In this document: in pieces, positions 11,965-21,369 of the stretch
Layout: every line of letters starts with the position of its first letter
How positions within the stretch are numbered: position 1 is the stretch's first letter
Notes under the pieces: model-generated
The model's database searches: none
The model's input: only the letters and a program-made list of their open reading frames with translations
Told to the model about the DNA's origin: nothing
DNA from: Sordaria brevicollis
Lineage: Eukaryota; Ascomycota; Sordariomycetes; Sordariales; Sordariaceae
DNA: 64,000 nt
Reading direction: 5' to 3'
NCBI GenBank assembly: GCA_033439795.1
Contig: JAUTDP010000004.1
Coordinates: 1,178,001 to 1,242,000 of the forward strand
Position numbers and translations under genes: made by a program

Positions 11965-12957
11965 ATGCCCGGATTTACCGCCGCCAACACCTACTACACT
12001 CTCAACGATGGAGTGAGAATCCCCGCCGTCGGATTCGGCACCTTTGCCAACGAGGGTGCCAAGGGCGAGACCTATGCCGCTGTCAAGAAGGCCCTTGAGG
12101 TTGGATACCGTCACTTGGACTGCGCGTGGTTCTACCAGAACGAGGATGAAGTTGGCCAGGCGCTTGCTGAGTTCCTCGAGAACAACAAGGACGTCAAGCG
12201 TGAGGACATCTTCATCTGCACCAAGGTCTGGAACCACCTCCACGAGCCTGAGGACGTCAAGTGGAGCTTGCAGAACTCTCTCGACAAGCTCAAGGTTGAC
12301 TACGTCGACCTTTTCCTTGTCCACTGGCCCATTGCCGCCGAGAAGGATGAGAACAACATGCCCAAGATTGGCCCCGATGGCAAGTACATCATCAAGAAGG
12401 AGCTCACCGAGAATCCCGAGCCAACATGGCGCGCCATGGAGGATCTCGTTGATGCCGGCAAGACGCGGTCAATCGGTGTTTCCAACTGGACGATCCCCGG
12501 CCTGCAGAAGCTCCTCAAGTTCGCTCGCATCAAGCCCACCGTCAACCAGATTGAGATCCACCCCTTCCTCCCCAACACTGAGCTCGTCGAGTTCTGCTTC
12601 AAGAACCAGATCATCCCTGCCGCCTACTCCCCTCTCGGCTCCCAGAACCAGGTCCCATCGACGGGCGAGCGTGTCCGTGATGACCCTCTTCTCAAGGCCG
12701 TTGCCGAGCGCAGCGGTCACAACCTTGCCCAGGTCCTCCTCGCCTGGGGTCTCCGCCGCGGCTACGTCGTGCTCCCCAAGAGCTCTACCCCCTCGCGTAT
12801 CGAGAGCAACTTCCAGATCCCTGTCCTCCGCGATGAGGACTTCAAGGCCGTCCAGGAGGTCGCCAAGGGCCGTCACTGCCGCTTCGTCAACATGAAGGAC
12901 ACCTTCGGCTACGATGTCTGGCCCGAGGAGTCTGGCGGCCAGCTCAAGCAGGAGTAA
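11965..12957 (+). CDS. Aldo/keto reductase (glycerol dehydrogenase/Gcy1-like)
   Basis: An intronless gene of 330 residues starting at the ATG at 11965 (CAACATGCCC, a good fungal start context). The upstream in-frame extension lacks an ATG. All four AKR catalytic residues are present: Asp52 and Tyr57 in RHLDCAWFYQNE, Lys87 in CTKVWN and His120 in LFLVHWP. The C-terminal NADPH-binding segment VLPKSSTPSRIESNFQ is also present. Length and motifs fit cytosolic NADP(H)-dependent aldehyde reductases such as glycerol dehydrogenases. Codon use is strongly biased to C-ending codons, which suggests high expression. The exact substrate is inferred only from family resemblance. Confidence 0.95.
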   Translation: MPGFTAANTYYTLNDGVRIPAVGFGTFANEGAKGETYAAVKKALEVGYRHLDCAWFYQNEDEVGQALAEFLENNKDVKREDIFICTKVWNHLHEPEDVKWSLQNSLDKLKVDYVDLFLVHWPIAAEKDENNMPKIGPDGKYIIKKELTENPEPTWRAMEDLVDAGKTRSIGVSNWTIPGLQKLLKFARIKPTVNQIEIHPFLPNTELVEFCFKNQIIPAAYSPLGSQNQVPSTGERVRDDPLLKAVAERSGHNLAQVLLAWGLRRGYVVLPKSSTPSRIESNFQIPVLRDEDFKAVQEVAKGRHCRFVNMKDTFGYDVWPEESGGQLKQE

Positions 12958-14050
12958 ATGGTCGTGTGTCGTGGTGGATTTTTTTGTTGAGATGATTTAA
13001 TGACTGGAACGCGGGCGTGTGCCAAACGGAAACGGAACGAATAGAGCGGATGGATACCAAAATTCCTTTGTATTGGATACCTTAGAATGATAGATCATCA
13101 TCACCTGTTAGAAGGGTTGAGCAAGCGGGTGGATTATCTCTTACCTAGTTACACTTCCATTGTGTGGTATTGGAACCATTTTTGAGTATCTTGTTGTTTG
13201 ACTTGATGCAAAGTGTGAACGTCATTGTGTGTGTCCAAAATTCGAACATCGTCCAAACCTCAGCTGCTCGTCCCCCTCCGCAATCTTGCGTCAAACGAAA
13301 CAAAAATTCTGACTCGGGGTGCTGCAGCACGATCCGGGACCGAACATCCGCGGACCTTCCCGTCCCGCCGGATGCTCTTGCCCGTTTGATCGTCACCATG
13401 GGTCTCCTCTTTCCATTTCCAACCCCCATATCTTCAGCGGACGATTGTAGCTTCCATGCCCATAATTGAGATCATCCGCGATTTGCATTCAGTGTTTCAC
13501 CATCTGAACGTCTCATTTCATCTATCATGGCAGTTGCGACCCGTCAAGCCGATCCATCTTAAAACCGCCTGCCGAGTGAAGCCGATATTGACAGCTCTGA
13601 CATCAACGAGGCCTTCGACATATCCTTCTTAGATCATCTTCATCTCCGCTTCGAGCGCTGCCGGCTAGTATCAACAACAGAAAGTGATTAGAATATTGCA
13701 TCTCATCTCTTTTATGGCTGTCTTTGCTAGGGCAGTCAGGCTTCACCCAACCTCCACACAAAACTGACCATATATCTACTATCACCGGTTATCTCTGACC
13801 CTCACGGCTTCAACCTGCCCAGTAATAACCATCTGGCCTCACCGTAAATTCGGACAGCTACTCACGAGGTGACTTTTAGAACTGATGCAAAGGCACCGTC
13901 AGGCAGAATCTGAATGGAAGGAAACATTTCATAAAGATCCCATCTGGTTCCCCAAAACCCAGCCCATCTTCCAACAGCCTCTCCCAGTGAGACTTGAGGT
14001 GGTAGAATCCCCTCATTAGCGACTCCGGCTTTCCCTAGATCCTAGTCATA
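12958..14050. other. Intergenic region
   Basis: 1.1 kb between the convergent 3' ends of the reductase and the unrecognised gene at 14051-14929. It must hold both 3' UTRs. The small open frames show no domain. Confidence 0.5.
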
Positions 14051-14929
14051 CTACTCAAAGCAGATGCAGAAGAAGCCGAGAAATGCGACGGCCAAGCACA
14101 TGAAACAGCCATCGATACAGCCATCAATATCACAACAACTGGCTTCAGGACAAGAGCAACGCCTCTTCTTCTCCTTCTTGTCCTCCTTCACAAAATATCC
14201 CCCGTTCACAGCCTGCTCCTGTCTTATCCTCTCCAGCCATTTTTGGGTATGCTCGGCAGACCTGGCCTTCCTCTCATCTTTTCTCTTTTCTTGTTTTGCG
14301 GCTTCCTTTTCCTCTTTGGTCATCTTGGCTGGTCTTTCATTAACATTGGCTTGTGTGTTACCCGATATCTTTGCCTGTGGCTCCAGTTGGGCCTTTCGCA
14401 CCCATTCCAGTGCCCGTTGACGTTCGATTTCATCTCGCCTCAAATCCCTCATCCTGCTTTCAATGCCGTCTTCGGGTCTTAGCTGAGGTTCGTAGGTGGC
14501 AATTCCTCCGTTCTGACTGAAGGAAGACAAATGGTTTGTTCGGCGAAAGGTCTGGCCATTGGATATAGTGGCAGCCTCCGGCCATGGAGGAGAATCAAGG
14601 AATATATCGGACCTTGTTCGAGGGTTGACGAGACAGGCTTCTGGGCTTCTAACTTGAGAATCGGCTCCTCGTATGAGGGCAAGGTGGGTTACAAAGTCTG
14701 CGATGGGGTCCACGTAGGTGCGAGTTTCGGCAATGTCTGCGCTGTCATGGGGTGGTGCAGCCTGTGGCATCGGCGTCTTCGAGTCAGCATAGTCGTTCGT
14801 GGAAGGCATCGTTGATCTTCGGTCTTGGGCAGATAGAGGTATGTCGGTGTTGGCAAGTGACGGTGGCTTTCTCGTGCGGTGAAAGACGGTAATAATCACT
14901 GGAAGAAGAGCTATTAGTAGCTGTGGCAT
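14051..14929 (-). CDS. Unrecognised protein with coiled coil and Cys-rich hydrophobic tail
   Basis: 292 codons from the ATG at 14929. The first 15 or so residues are hydrophobic. The middle is polar and Pro-rich. From about residue 155 there is a highly charged helical stretch with many Glu, Arg and Lys (EEKEAAKQEKRKDERKARS). The last about 37 residues are striking: a basic KKEKKRRC run, then CSCPEASCCDIDGCIDGC, and a hydrophobic end (CLAVAFLGFFCICFE). This could be a palmitoylated or tail-anchored membrane segment. A second in-frame ATG about 41 codons downstream is an alternative start, and a small intron near the N-terminus cannot be excluded. No known family recognised. Confidence 0.6.
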   Translation of the reverse strand: MPQLLIALLPVIITVFHRTRKPPSLANTDIPLSAQDRRSTMPSTNDYADSKTPMPQAAPPHDSADIAETRTYVDPIADFVTHLALIRGADSQVRSPEACLVNPRTRSDIFLDSPPWPEAATISNGQTFRRTNHLSSFSQNGGIATYEPQLRPEDGIESRMRDLRRDEIERQRALEWVRKAQLEPQAKISGNTQANVNERPAKMTKEEKEAAKQEKRKDERKARSAEHTQKWLERIRQEQAVNGGYFVKEDKKEKKRRCSCPEASCCDIDGCIDGCFMCLAVAFLGFFCICFE

Positions 14930-16256
14930 GCAAGAAACTTGGACCAGAATTCTTTAGGCAGAGGTCCATTGTCTCGATGCCCTTTTTACCAAATTTCCCA
15001 GATGAAGTGAATGTGCTATGGGAATTTGCTGTTGGCTGTTGCATTGTTGAAGTTTCGCGTTGGTGCTGTTGGTTGGGCGGTCGGTCTTTGTTTCAGCCGC
15101 CGTATGGTAGCACAATGAGGGTGTGTCAGAGGCTGAATGCACCCCCAGGACGACGCATGATGGCCTCGTTGGTCTGCTACATCAAAGAAGATCTCTTCGG
15201 TGTCTTTTTATACCTAGACGTAGGCAGATATCGCGTTGTTTTATGTAATTTGACGACCGAAGGTAGGGGCTGCTTTGCTCGGGCATGTTGGTGCTCTTGT
15301 CACCTCGGGCTCGTGGGACGATGCCGGATGCCCTGTATTGTTGCTCCGCCTGTGCCCGCCAACACCTTCTGCCATCCTGCCGTCTTCCAAATTGGACAAG
15401 ACCCAAATGACCAGGGCACAGAAATATGGTGTTCAGGGGTATTGCGATGAAGAACAGAAATTAAGGTCTGCATCAATCTGTCAAAGGCGTTGTAGTATCC
15501 AAGTTGGACAAGAGCGCTGAAAACGTTGTCGTTTTGGTTCCGGGCCCGACGGCCGAACTCATTGCCCCACTTCATCCGATTGTATTATCCAATCAGGTAT
15601 TACAAATCTGGTGGCTGTTTTCCGCTTTAGGAAGGCACGATGGAGGCCATGTCAGCGTTCCTTCTTTCACATTGACGACAGCTTCCTGCACAGAGAATTC
15701 CGACCAACCTCCGCTGCCTTCCATTGATCGAGTGCTCTTTTGTTTTTCTTTCTCCTTAGTTGTTGCATCGCGAGTTTTATTCCCTTTACCAAACAACTTG
15801 TTGGAATCCCGCAATCACGGCGTCTCATTCGGGGAAATAATAGGACCCATGAATGCTCATACACGGACGCTTTTTTGAACGGAGGCAATACATCACTGCG
15901 TCCGGGTTGCAGCACAACGAACTTCACAAGCATACCGCACTTTGTGGCGCTGTTATGTCACGTGGTAGCCTGGACAGAACGCTTTCGACTCTTCTTCCTT
16001 TCCCGCCTCCTTCCAAGACTCAAAACGTCGAGTTCTCCAAAGCAAGGAATAGCGGACATCTGCTTTTTCTTTGCCCGATGCAACATCCCATATTCTTGGA
16101 AGCCAGTAGACTTTGAAAGCACTTGGATACTTCTCAGTCAGCATCATCATCACATTCCTCGTCCCGTCATTAGCTAACTTGTATGGAGTGTCAGGTCCAT
16201 CAATACTGTTACCACTACCTAGCAGTGTCAATACCTGCAACCGACCAGCCGCCTCC
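14930..16256. other. Intergenic region
   Basis: 1.3 kb between two divergently transcribed unrecognised genes, presumably containing both promoters. Overlapping short frames on both strands lack domain support. The frame of the downstream gene extends upstream to 16113 but without an ATG, so that part is treated as leader. Confidence 0.5.
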
Positions 16257-17699
16257 ATGGCCCAGTCCCGTCCCAATGGGCAGCAGTCCCAAGCCCAGCC
16301 GGGCGCGTCACAGCCTCCACGTCAACTACAACCACAACTACAGCCACGACATCAACCTCAACCCGATACCGCAACCAGCATGCTCTCCGTCGCCCACTCG
16401 ACCAGTCTCTCAACATACCAGCAAGCCCTCTGCCTCCTCCCCCACCTTCAACCCACACCCTTTCTGACCGCTGAGGAACGCATCCTTTACATGCTCGACG
16501 TTATCCGTGGCGCAGCTTGGCAAGCCGATTCCGATCAGAAGTTTGGACAGCAGCGCCGAACTGAGCCCGAGGCAGGGATAGTGGGAACGGGACCCGTGGG
16601 ACAGGTCACCCGGAAACACATTCGCTTAGCCATGGCCGTTCTGGGCTCACCGATGGAGTGGAAAGCGAGGAGGCGGGAGTGGGAGCTGTTTGCGAAAACG
16701 TATATGGGTATTGATGTTGTTGAGAAGGTTATGACGAGTTCTGCTGGTACTCTTGGTGGAAGTGCCGGGGCTGTTGAGATGGCTGGGAAGCCCCCCGCTC
16801 AGATGTGTCAGATGGCTACCAGTAGGGCTGCTCCCCCGACACCTGTTTCGTCACCTCCATCGAGGCCTGTTGCGTTGCCTGTTGTACGTGCTGTCAGACC
16901 TGCTGCGTCGAGTTTTGCAAATGTCAGGGTTGGCGGAGGAAATCAAGCAGCTGGTTGCGGTGAGTACAAGGAAGGTGGCCAGGCAGGGCTTCCTGTGAGC
17001 GACCGCAGAGACGACGATATTGGAGCATTGAAAGGAGGATCTGGGAGAATTGAGGAAGCTAAAGAGGACCAAGACAATGACGAAGAGGACGACGACGACG
17101 AGACTGAGCGGGTCTCATGGGAGGAAATTGTGGAAGAACTTGAATCCCTAGACCAAGAAATGAGGGCCAAGGGAGGGGTCTCCAACAGTCCTCTACTTAG
17201 AGACCTGCTTAATCTGGTTGAGGTTAGGTTGGACGACATGAAGGAGGTTTTTGTACCCCTTGTCTCGCGGATCACCAACACTTTGATGGACGTCACATGG
17301 GTGGAACAGAAACTGACTGCAATGGAGGTGAATGGAGCTGGTATTTTCAGCAGGGACGACGGCATGAACGGATCATCAGAAGGAGGCTCAGAAGCTGATT
17401 ACACTCTCAGTTTGTTCCTTGTGGAGTTCAAGTCTCTGCTGGCAAACTTGCATGCTCTGCAAAAGACGTTTCGGGAGCATGGCATTCTTTCGTACTTGTC
17501 TCCGTTTCATTCTACAGTGGAGAGGCTGAACTCCATAGAGGAAATGCTCCTTGAGGAGATAGAGCTGAAGACCATGACCGGAAAGAGTTCGGAGGTTAAC
17601 GAGGAGCTCCTGGCAAAGTTTCAGAGGGTGATGAAGACGTGGGATACACTGGGGAAGATGTATGAGATGGACTTGAAGTTCGCAAACCTCCGTCTGTGA
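16257..17699 (+). CDS. Unrecognised 480-residue protein with acidic linker
   Basis: Intronless as read, starting at the ATG at 16257 (CTCCATGGCC). The first about 45 residues are Gln/Pro-rich. Residues about 50-160 look folded, with a basic WKARRREWELFAKTY segment. A Ser/Pro/Ala-rich linker follows, then an acidic run (DNDEEDDDDETE, near residues 270-285) and a largely helical C-terminal third with several amphipathic segments such as LLRDLLNLVEVRLDDMKEVF and EEMLLEEIELK. The layout resembles a protein-protein interaction or structural protein, but no domain was recognised. The reading frame and composition support a real gene. Confidence 0.65.
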   Translation: MAQSRPNGQQSQAQPGASQPPRQLQPQLQPRHQPQPDTATSMLSVAHSTSLSTYQQALCLLPHLQPTPFLTAEERILYMLDVIRGAAWQADSDQKFGQQRRTEPEAGIVGTGPVGQVTRKHIRLAMAVLGSPMEWKARRREWELFAKTYMGIDVVEKVMTSSAGTLGGSAGAVEMAGKPPAQMCQMATSRAAPPTPVSSPPSRPVALPVVRAVRPAASSFANVRVGGGNQAAGCGEYKEGGQAGLPVSDRRDDDIGALKGGSGRIEEAKEDQDNDEEDDDDETERVSWEEIVEELESLDQEMRAKGGVSNSPLLRDLLNLVEVRLDDMKEVFVPLVSRITNTLMDVTWVEQKLTAMEVNGAGIFSRDDGMNGSSEGGSEADYTLSLFLVEFKSLLANLHALQKTFREHGILSYLSPFHSTVERLNSIEEMLLEEIELKTMTGKSSEVNEELLAKFQRVMKTWDTLGKMYEMDLKFANLRL

Positions 17700-18290
17700 T
17701 CGAACATCGAACATACCATGGCGCGCGAGCAGGGAGGTTTCATGAAACAAAATTCGCAATAATGTCATAAGTGCAAAAGTGGGAGGGCATTGGTTCACCA
17801 TTCGGTCTCAAAGAAGGGTCATAGCATTACTGGGATAGCGAAAAATAACTCTCAAATAGTAATAGCAGGTTGGAAAATCGGTTGAGAGACAGCAAAATCT
17901 TACCACATTTACATTCATTGCCAAACAATTTGTGGTTTACGAGTGCTCATAGCTGAAAGACCCTCGTTAAGACCGTCATGATAATTGTAGAACTTGTCTG
18001 GAATGGCCTTAGGAGTTAGGACCAGGGACATATAGCGTCAAGGCATCATCTTGTGGAGGTTCGAAATCCGTAAATTCCAGATGGACTCTTCGTGAAATCA
18101 ATGCAATGTCGAACAACGCGACGGCCGAGCGACTATTTGTAAGTGTTAAGTGGGTGCGAGTCGAGAGTTATGAGAAAGAAAGAAGAGCTAAAAGTAAGGT
18201 AAGGTTGCGACGAGCATTAACGATATATAATTACTTGGTCCGCCTCATTTGCCAACAACCAACTACGACAGCTGATTAACAGCTGTAACA
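17700..18290. other. Intergenic region
   Basis: About 590 bases between the 3' end of the preceding gene and the tRNA-Asp gene. No further gene or RNA is evident. Confidence 0.5.
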
Positions 18291-18383
18291 TCTTCCGTAG
18301 TATAGTGGTCAGTATGTGAGCTTGTCAAGCTTGAACATCAGTTCGATTCGCTCGAGACCCGGGTTCAATTCCCGGCGGGAGAG
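18291..18383 (+). tRNA. tRNA-Asp (GTC) with a 21-nt intron
   Basis: A complete cloverleaf can be drawn. The acceptor stem TCTTCCG pairs with CGGGAGA (one G-T pair) and the discriminator is G, typical of tRNA-Asp. The D arm is TAGTATAGTGGTCAGTA. The anticodon loop holds GTC at 18324-18326, and the T arm is CCGGG-TTCAATT-CCCGG. The anticodon stem (18317-18321 with 18350-18354) closes only if a 21-nt intron at 18328-18348 is removed, directly 3' of position 37, the usual site in nuclear tRNA genes. A run of T follows from about 18392, suitable as a Pol III terminator. Confidence 0.92.
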
Positions 18384-18586
18384 ACCATATTCTTTTTTTT
18401 TTTCTTTTGGATCAATCACCTTGCCACATCTTGATGTGGAGCGCGCTGAGAGCGTCTTGAGTTTTCTTTTTCTTTTCCTTTCCTTTTATTCCATATTATT
18501 GGGGCAGGACAGTACGGGAGACCACTTATTGGAAACACTGCATGTTATGGTTGATACATCATCTCATTTGAAAGTGCTTGTTAAAT

Positions 18587-20694
18587 TCAGAACGCGTCTA
18601 GGATAGAATCCTTCCTTTCCACTTTTGCGACCTCCTTCAAGGACTTGTCAAACTCCTGCCGCACTTGGATGACGGTCATCAACTGATCGAGACTTAGTGG
18701 CTGCCGTTCGTGGCGAGCGATGGTACGTGCCGTGTTGACAGCGTAAGATATCTCTCGCCCGTTGAGCTTCTCTGTCAGTAGCTCATCAATGTCCTCATTG
18801 ATGTCCATGTTGATCTCGCTCTCGGGGATTGCTCCAAGATACTTCATCCATAACTGCCGCCGAGTTTCGAGATCGGGTGGTCCGTAGGTCAATGCGAGGT
18901 GAATGCGAGACTTCATCGCTGCATCGAATGATCGGACACGGTTGGTGGTCAAAAACACGATGCCGGAGAAGTACTCGAGGTGCTTCAAGAAAACTAGATG
19001 GAGAGATGCTTGTCAGCAAGGAGGGGAATGTGGTGTCCGCATGAGTGATACATACCAGCTACAAGAGCGTTCCGATCTGCGTTGTGGCCTTCGGCATCTT
19101 CGCGCTTCTCCAGGAACACGTCGGCTTCGTCAAGCAGCACAACTGCCTGCCATTTTGTGGCGTAGTGGAGCAGCTCTTTGAGACGCCTCTCGAAAGCGGA
19201 TGCCCAGTTGTCTCGGTTCAACTCTCCGAGTGAGCTGGAAATGAGAAGCTTCTGGGTTGCTTCAGCGGCGGTCTCTGTGTATGCCCCTGTAAGCAACTGG
19301 GTAGGTTATGGCCGATACTGTGCTCAGGGCTAACTCACCTGCGGTCATTGTCTTGCCAGATCCGGGACTTCCATGTAGCAACATAACCAGGCCCTTGCCC
19401 TTTTGCATGTCTTCATTCCGGGCATCATCAGGGAATATGTGGTTCTCAACGAGAGCTCTCAAAATGCGTTTCTGAGCGCTTGGAAGGAGCAGAGACTCCC
19501 ATGCATTTGGTTTCCAGTCGATTGGTCGAAGACAGTCCAGATAGTACCGGCAGAACGTCTTTTTGGCTGGTGAGAATCCCTTTGCGTAGGGTGGACAGAG
19601 GGTAAGGTCGGCGTCTGGGTTGGCAGCGACGCTCTTTCGCTCGGAGAAGAGTTCCTCGTCAAAAAGTACGCGGTCCAGGACGATTCTTGCTGATTCCTGT
19701 AATGACGTTTGTTTGAGCACACCTCTGGCTGTCAAAAATCGCATGAATGTTGGGTGAGTGTACTGACCGTAAACCCAATCCACAACCCTGATTCTCCTTC
19801 AAGGGAGGGATGGTAGAAGCTCCTGGGAGGTTCTTTGAGGTACTTGGCCGTGCCATGATAGTATCTGAGGGTGACACCATCAATCTCCTTGAAGGCTTCT
19901 CCCCTCTTTCGGAGTCTTTCCTTCAGTTCGTCTATTTCGACTTCGTCCTTTGACCAGTACTCAAGAGGAAATATTGGCAGCTTGTTGATGGCACCTGGAT
20001 GTAGGCCATTCAAGCTAACTTTTTGGCGAATCTCAAATTCTTGAGTGGCGTTTCCGAACGTTTTGCCGTCAAAGTCCGTGTGCTCGCCGTACACATGACA
20101 GACCGGGCCTCTGTTGTTGTAAACCTCATAGCCTGTTCGTAAGCAGCGGAGAAGCCAGGGATGACCGTTCTCAAATGTTATGAGCAGGCTTCCGGGCTTG
20201 AAGATGGACCATAGTGTCTCGTAAGTGATATGGCCCTTTTGCCACATGACCTTGAGCCTCTGGTAGTCGGGACCCAGCTCAGACTCCATGAAGTCGAAGA
20301 GCAGGTTGAGGTGGGATCGAACATCGTAGTCGGCAGTCTGTCTGCGATGAGCATCCAAGTCATCCCAGTGATGGATCAGCATCTGGAAGGGGCTTTCGAG
20401 TTCGAAGGGTTCCTCGAAAGTTGATGGAACAATGGGATGAGATTTGATGACATCTCGGAACGCGCGGAGGATGAAGGGAGAGTTGACGTTGAGAATAGTC
20501 TTCTCATGTCGGCCGTCTGCGCTGTAGACCTGACGGATGACGAGGGCATGCTCGAGTTCTTTGCGCTGTTCCTCGGATAGCGCATCTGACTTGAGACTTT
20601 GAACCTTGACTTCCTTTTCCTCTCGACTCTTTGGATCATATTTGCGGCGAAGGATCAGGGTCTCAAGGCGTGTTCCGGCGTCGACGTCGGCCAT
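18587..20694 (-). CDS. Fungal AAA+ ATPase (DUF7025-type), four exons
   Basis: Proposed exons on the minus strand: 20694-19768, 19696-19339, 19286-19056 and 18993-18587 (introns 71, 52 and 62 nt), giving 640 residues in an unbroken frame. The start is the ATG at 20694 (MADVDAG); the upstream extension has no ATG. The N-terminal half resembles the DUF7025-like region that precedes a single AAA+ module in many fungal ATPases. The AAA+ core shows Walker A GSPGSGKT (residues 418-425), Walker B VVLLDEAD (477-484) and a sensor-1-like FLTTNRV segment. These proteins are expanded in filamentous fungi and their substrates are mostly unknown. The gene is divergent from the NLR-like gene at 21370, sharing a 675-bp upstream region. 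Confidence 0.92.
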
Positions 20695-21369
20695 GATTGC
20701 TGGTCTGATGGAAGGGGGTTGTATGGCGTGGAGTTTCACCAAGACACCAACTGCTGGCTGGAAGAATGATGAGAATCATTTTGAGGCACGTAGATTGAAG
20801 TTGTAATAACAAGTCCACAGCCTCGTCATGATTGATGGTGTCGCGGCTATCATCCATCAGCTCCCCCCGCTCTGAGAGTTCGAATCGCTGCCCGGTCTAG
20901 GCTGTCAGCTGGGGGTGATAGTGCATGATGGCTGCATGCAGTAGCTTCGGCTTAGGCACAAGCGCTCCTTCGGGCCAGCACCTTGCATTAGGTGGCGTTC
21001 TTTCCATCAAGGCATCCATCGCCCATTTGTCGGAGACATTCGTTCCTTCCAAACGAAGCAACCTTATCGCAAAATTATTAAATTACCCCGCCTCATCGAG
21101 CGCAGGCGCCCTCCTGTTTTATCACAGCCTTCTTTCTTAGGTTCCCACCCCTTGTGGTCGCGGTGGTCTCCTCTCGAATTCTCCCTATGTATGACCTGGA
21201 AATAATGTGGCATGGTGACATGGAGTCAGCCCTAAATCCGCCATGCATCCCAACACCGTGAAGCTTTCTATCTCCAACCTGTGCCCCGAAAGTCTCTAGC
21301 ATTTGACAGCGATGATGGATCATTCCCTTCCGATTACCCCGAGAGGTCAAGCTCAATTCACCCGACGAC
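20695..21369. other. Shared divergent promoter region
   Basis: 675 bases separate the start codons of the AAA+ ATPase (minus) and the NLR-like gene (plus), so both promoters must lie here. I recognise no specific operator. Small frames are not supported. Confidence 0.5.

Noticed and set aside
12044..12895. 283-codon frame overlapping the aldo/keto reductase
   Set aside because: Ser/Arg/Pro-rich out-of-frame shadow of a GC-biased gene.
20870..20910. GTTCGAATC-type B-box-like sequence
   Set aside because: No acceptor, D or anticodon arm can be drawn around it, so it is not a tRNA gene.
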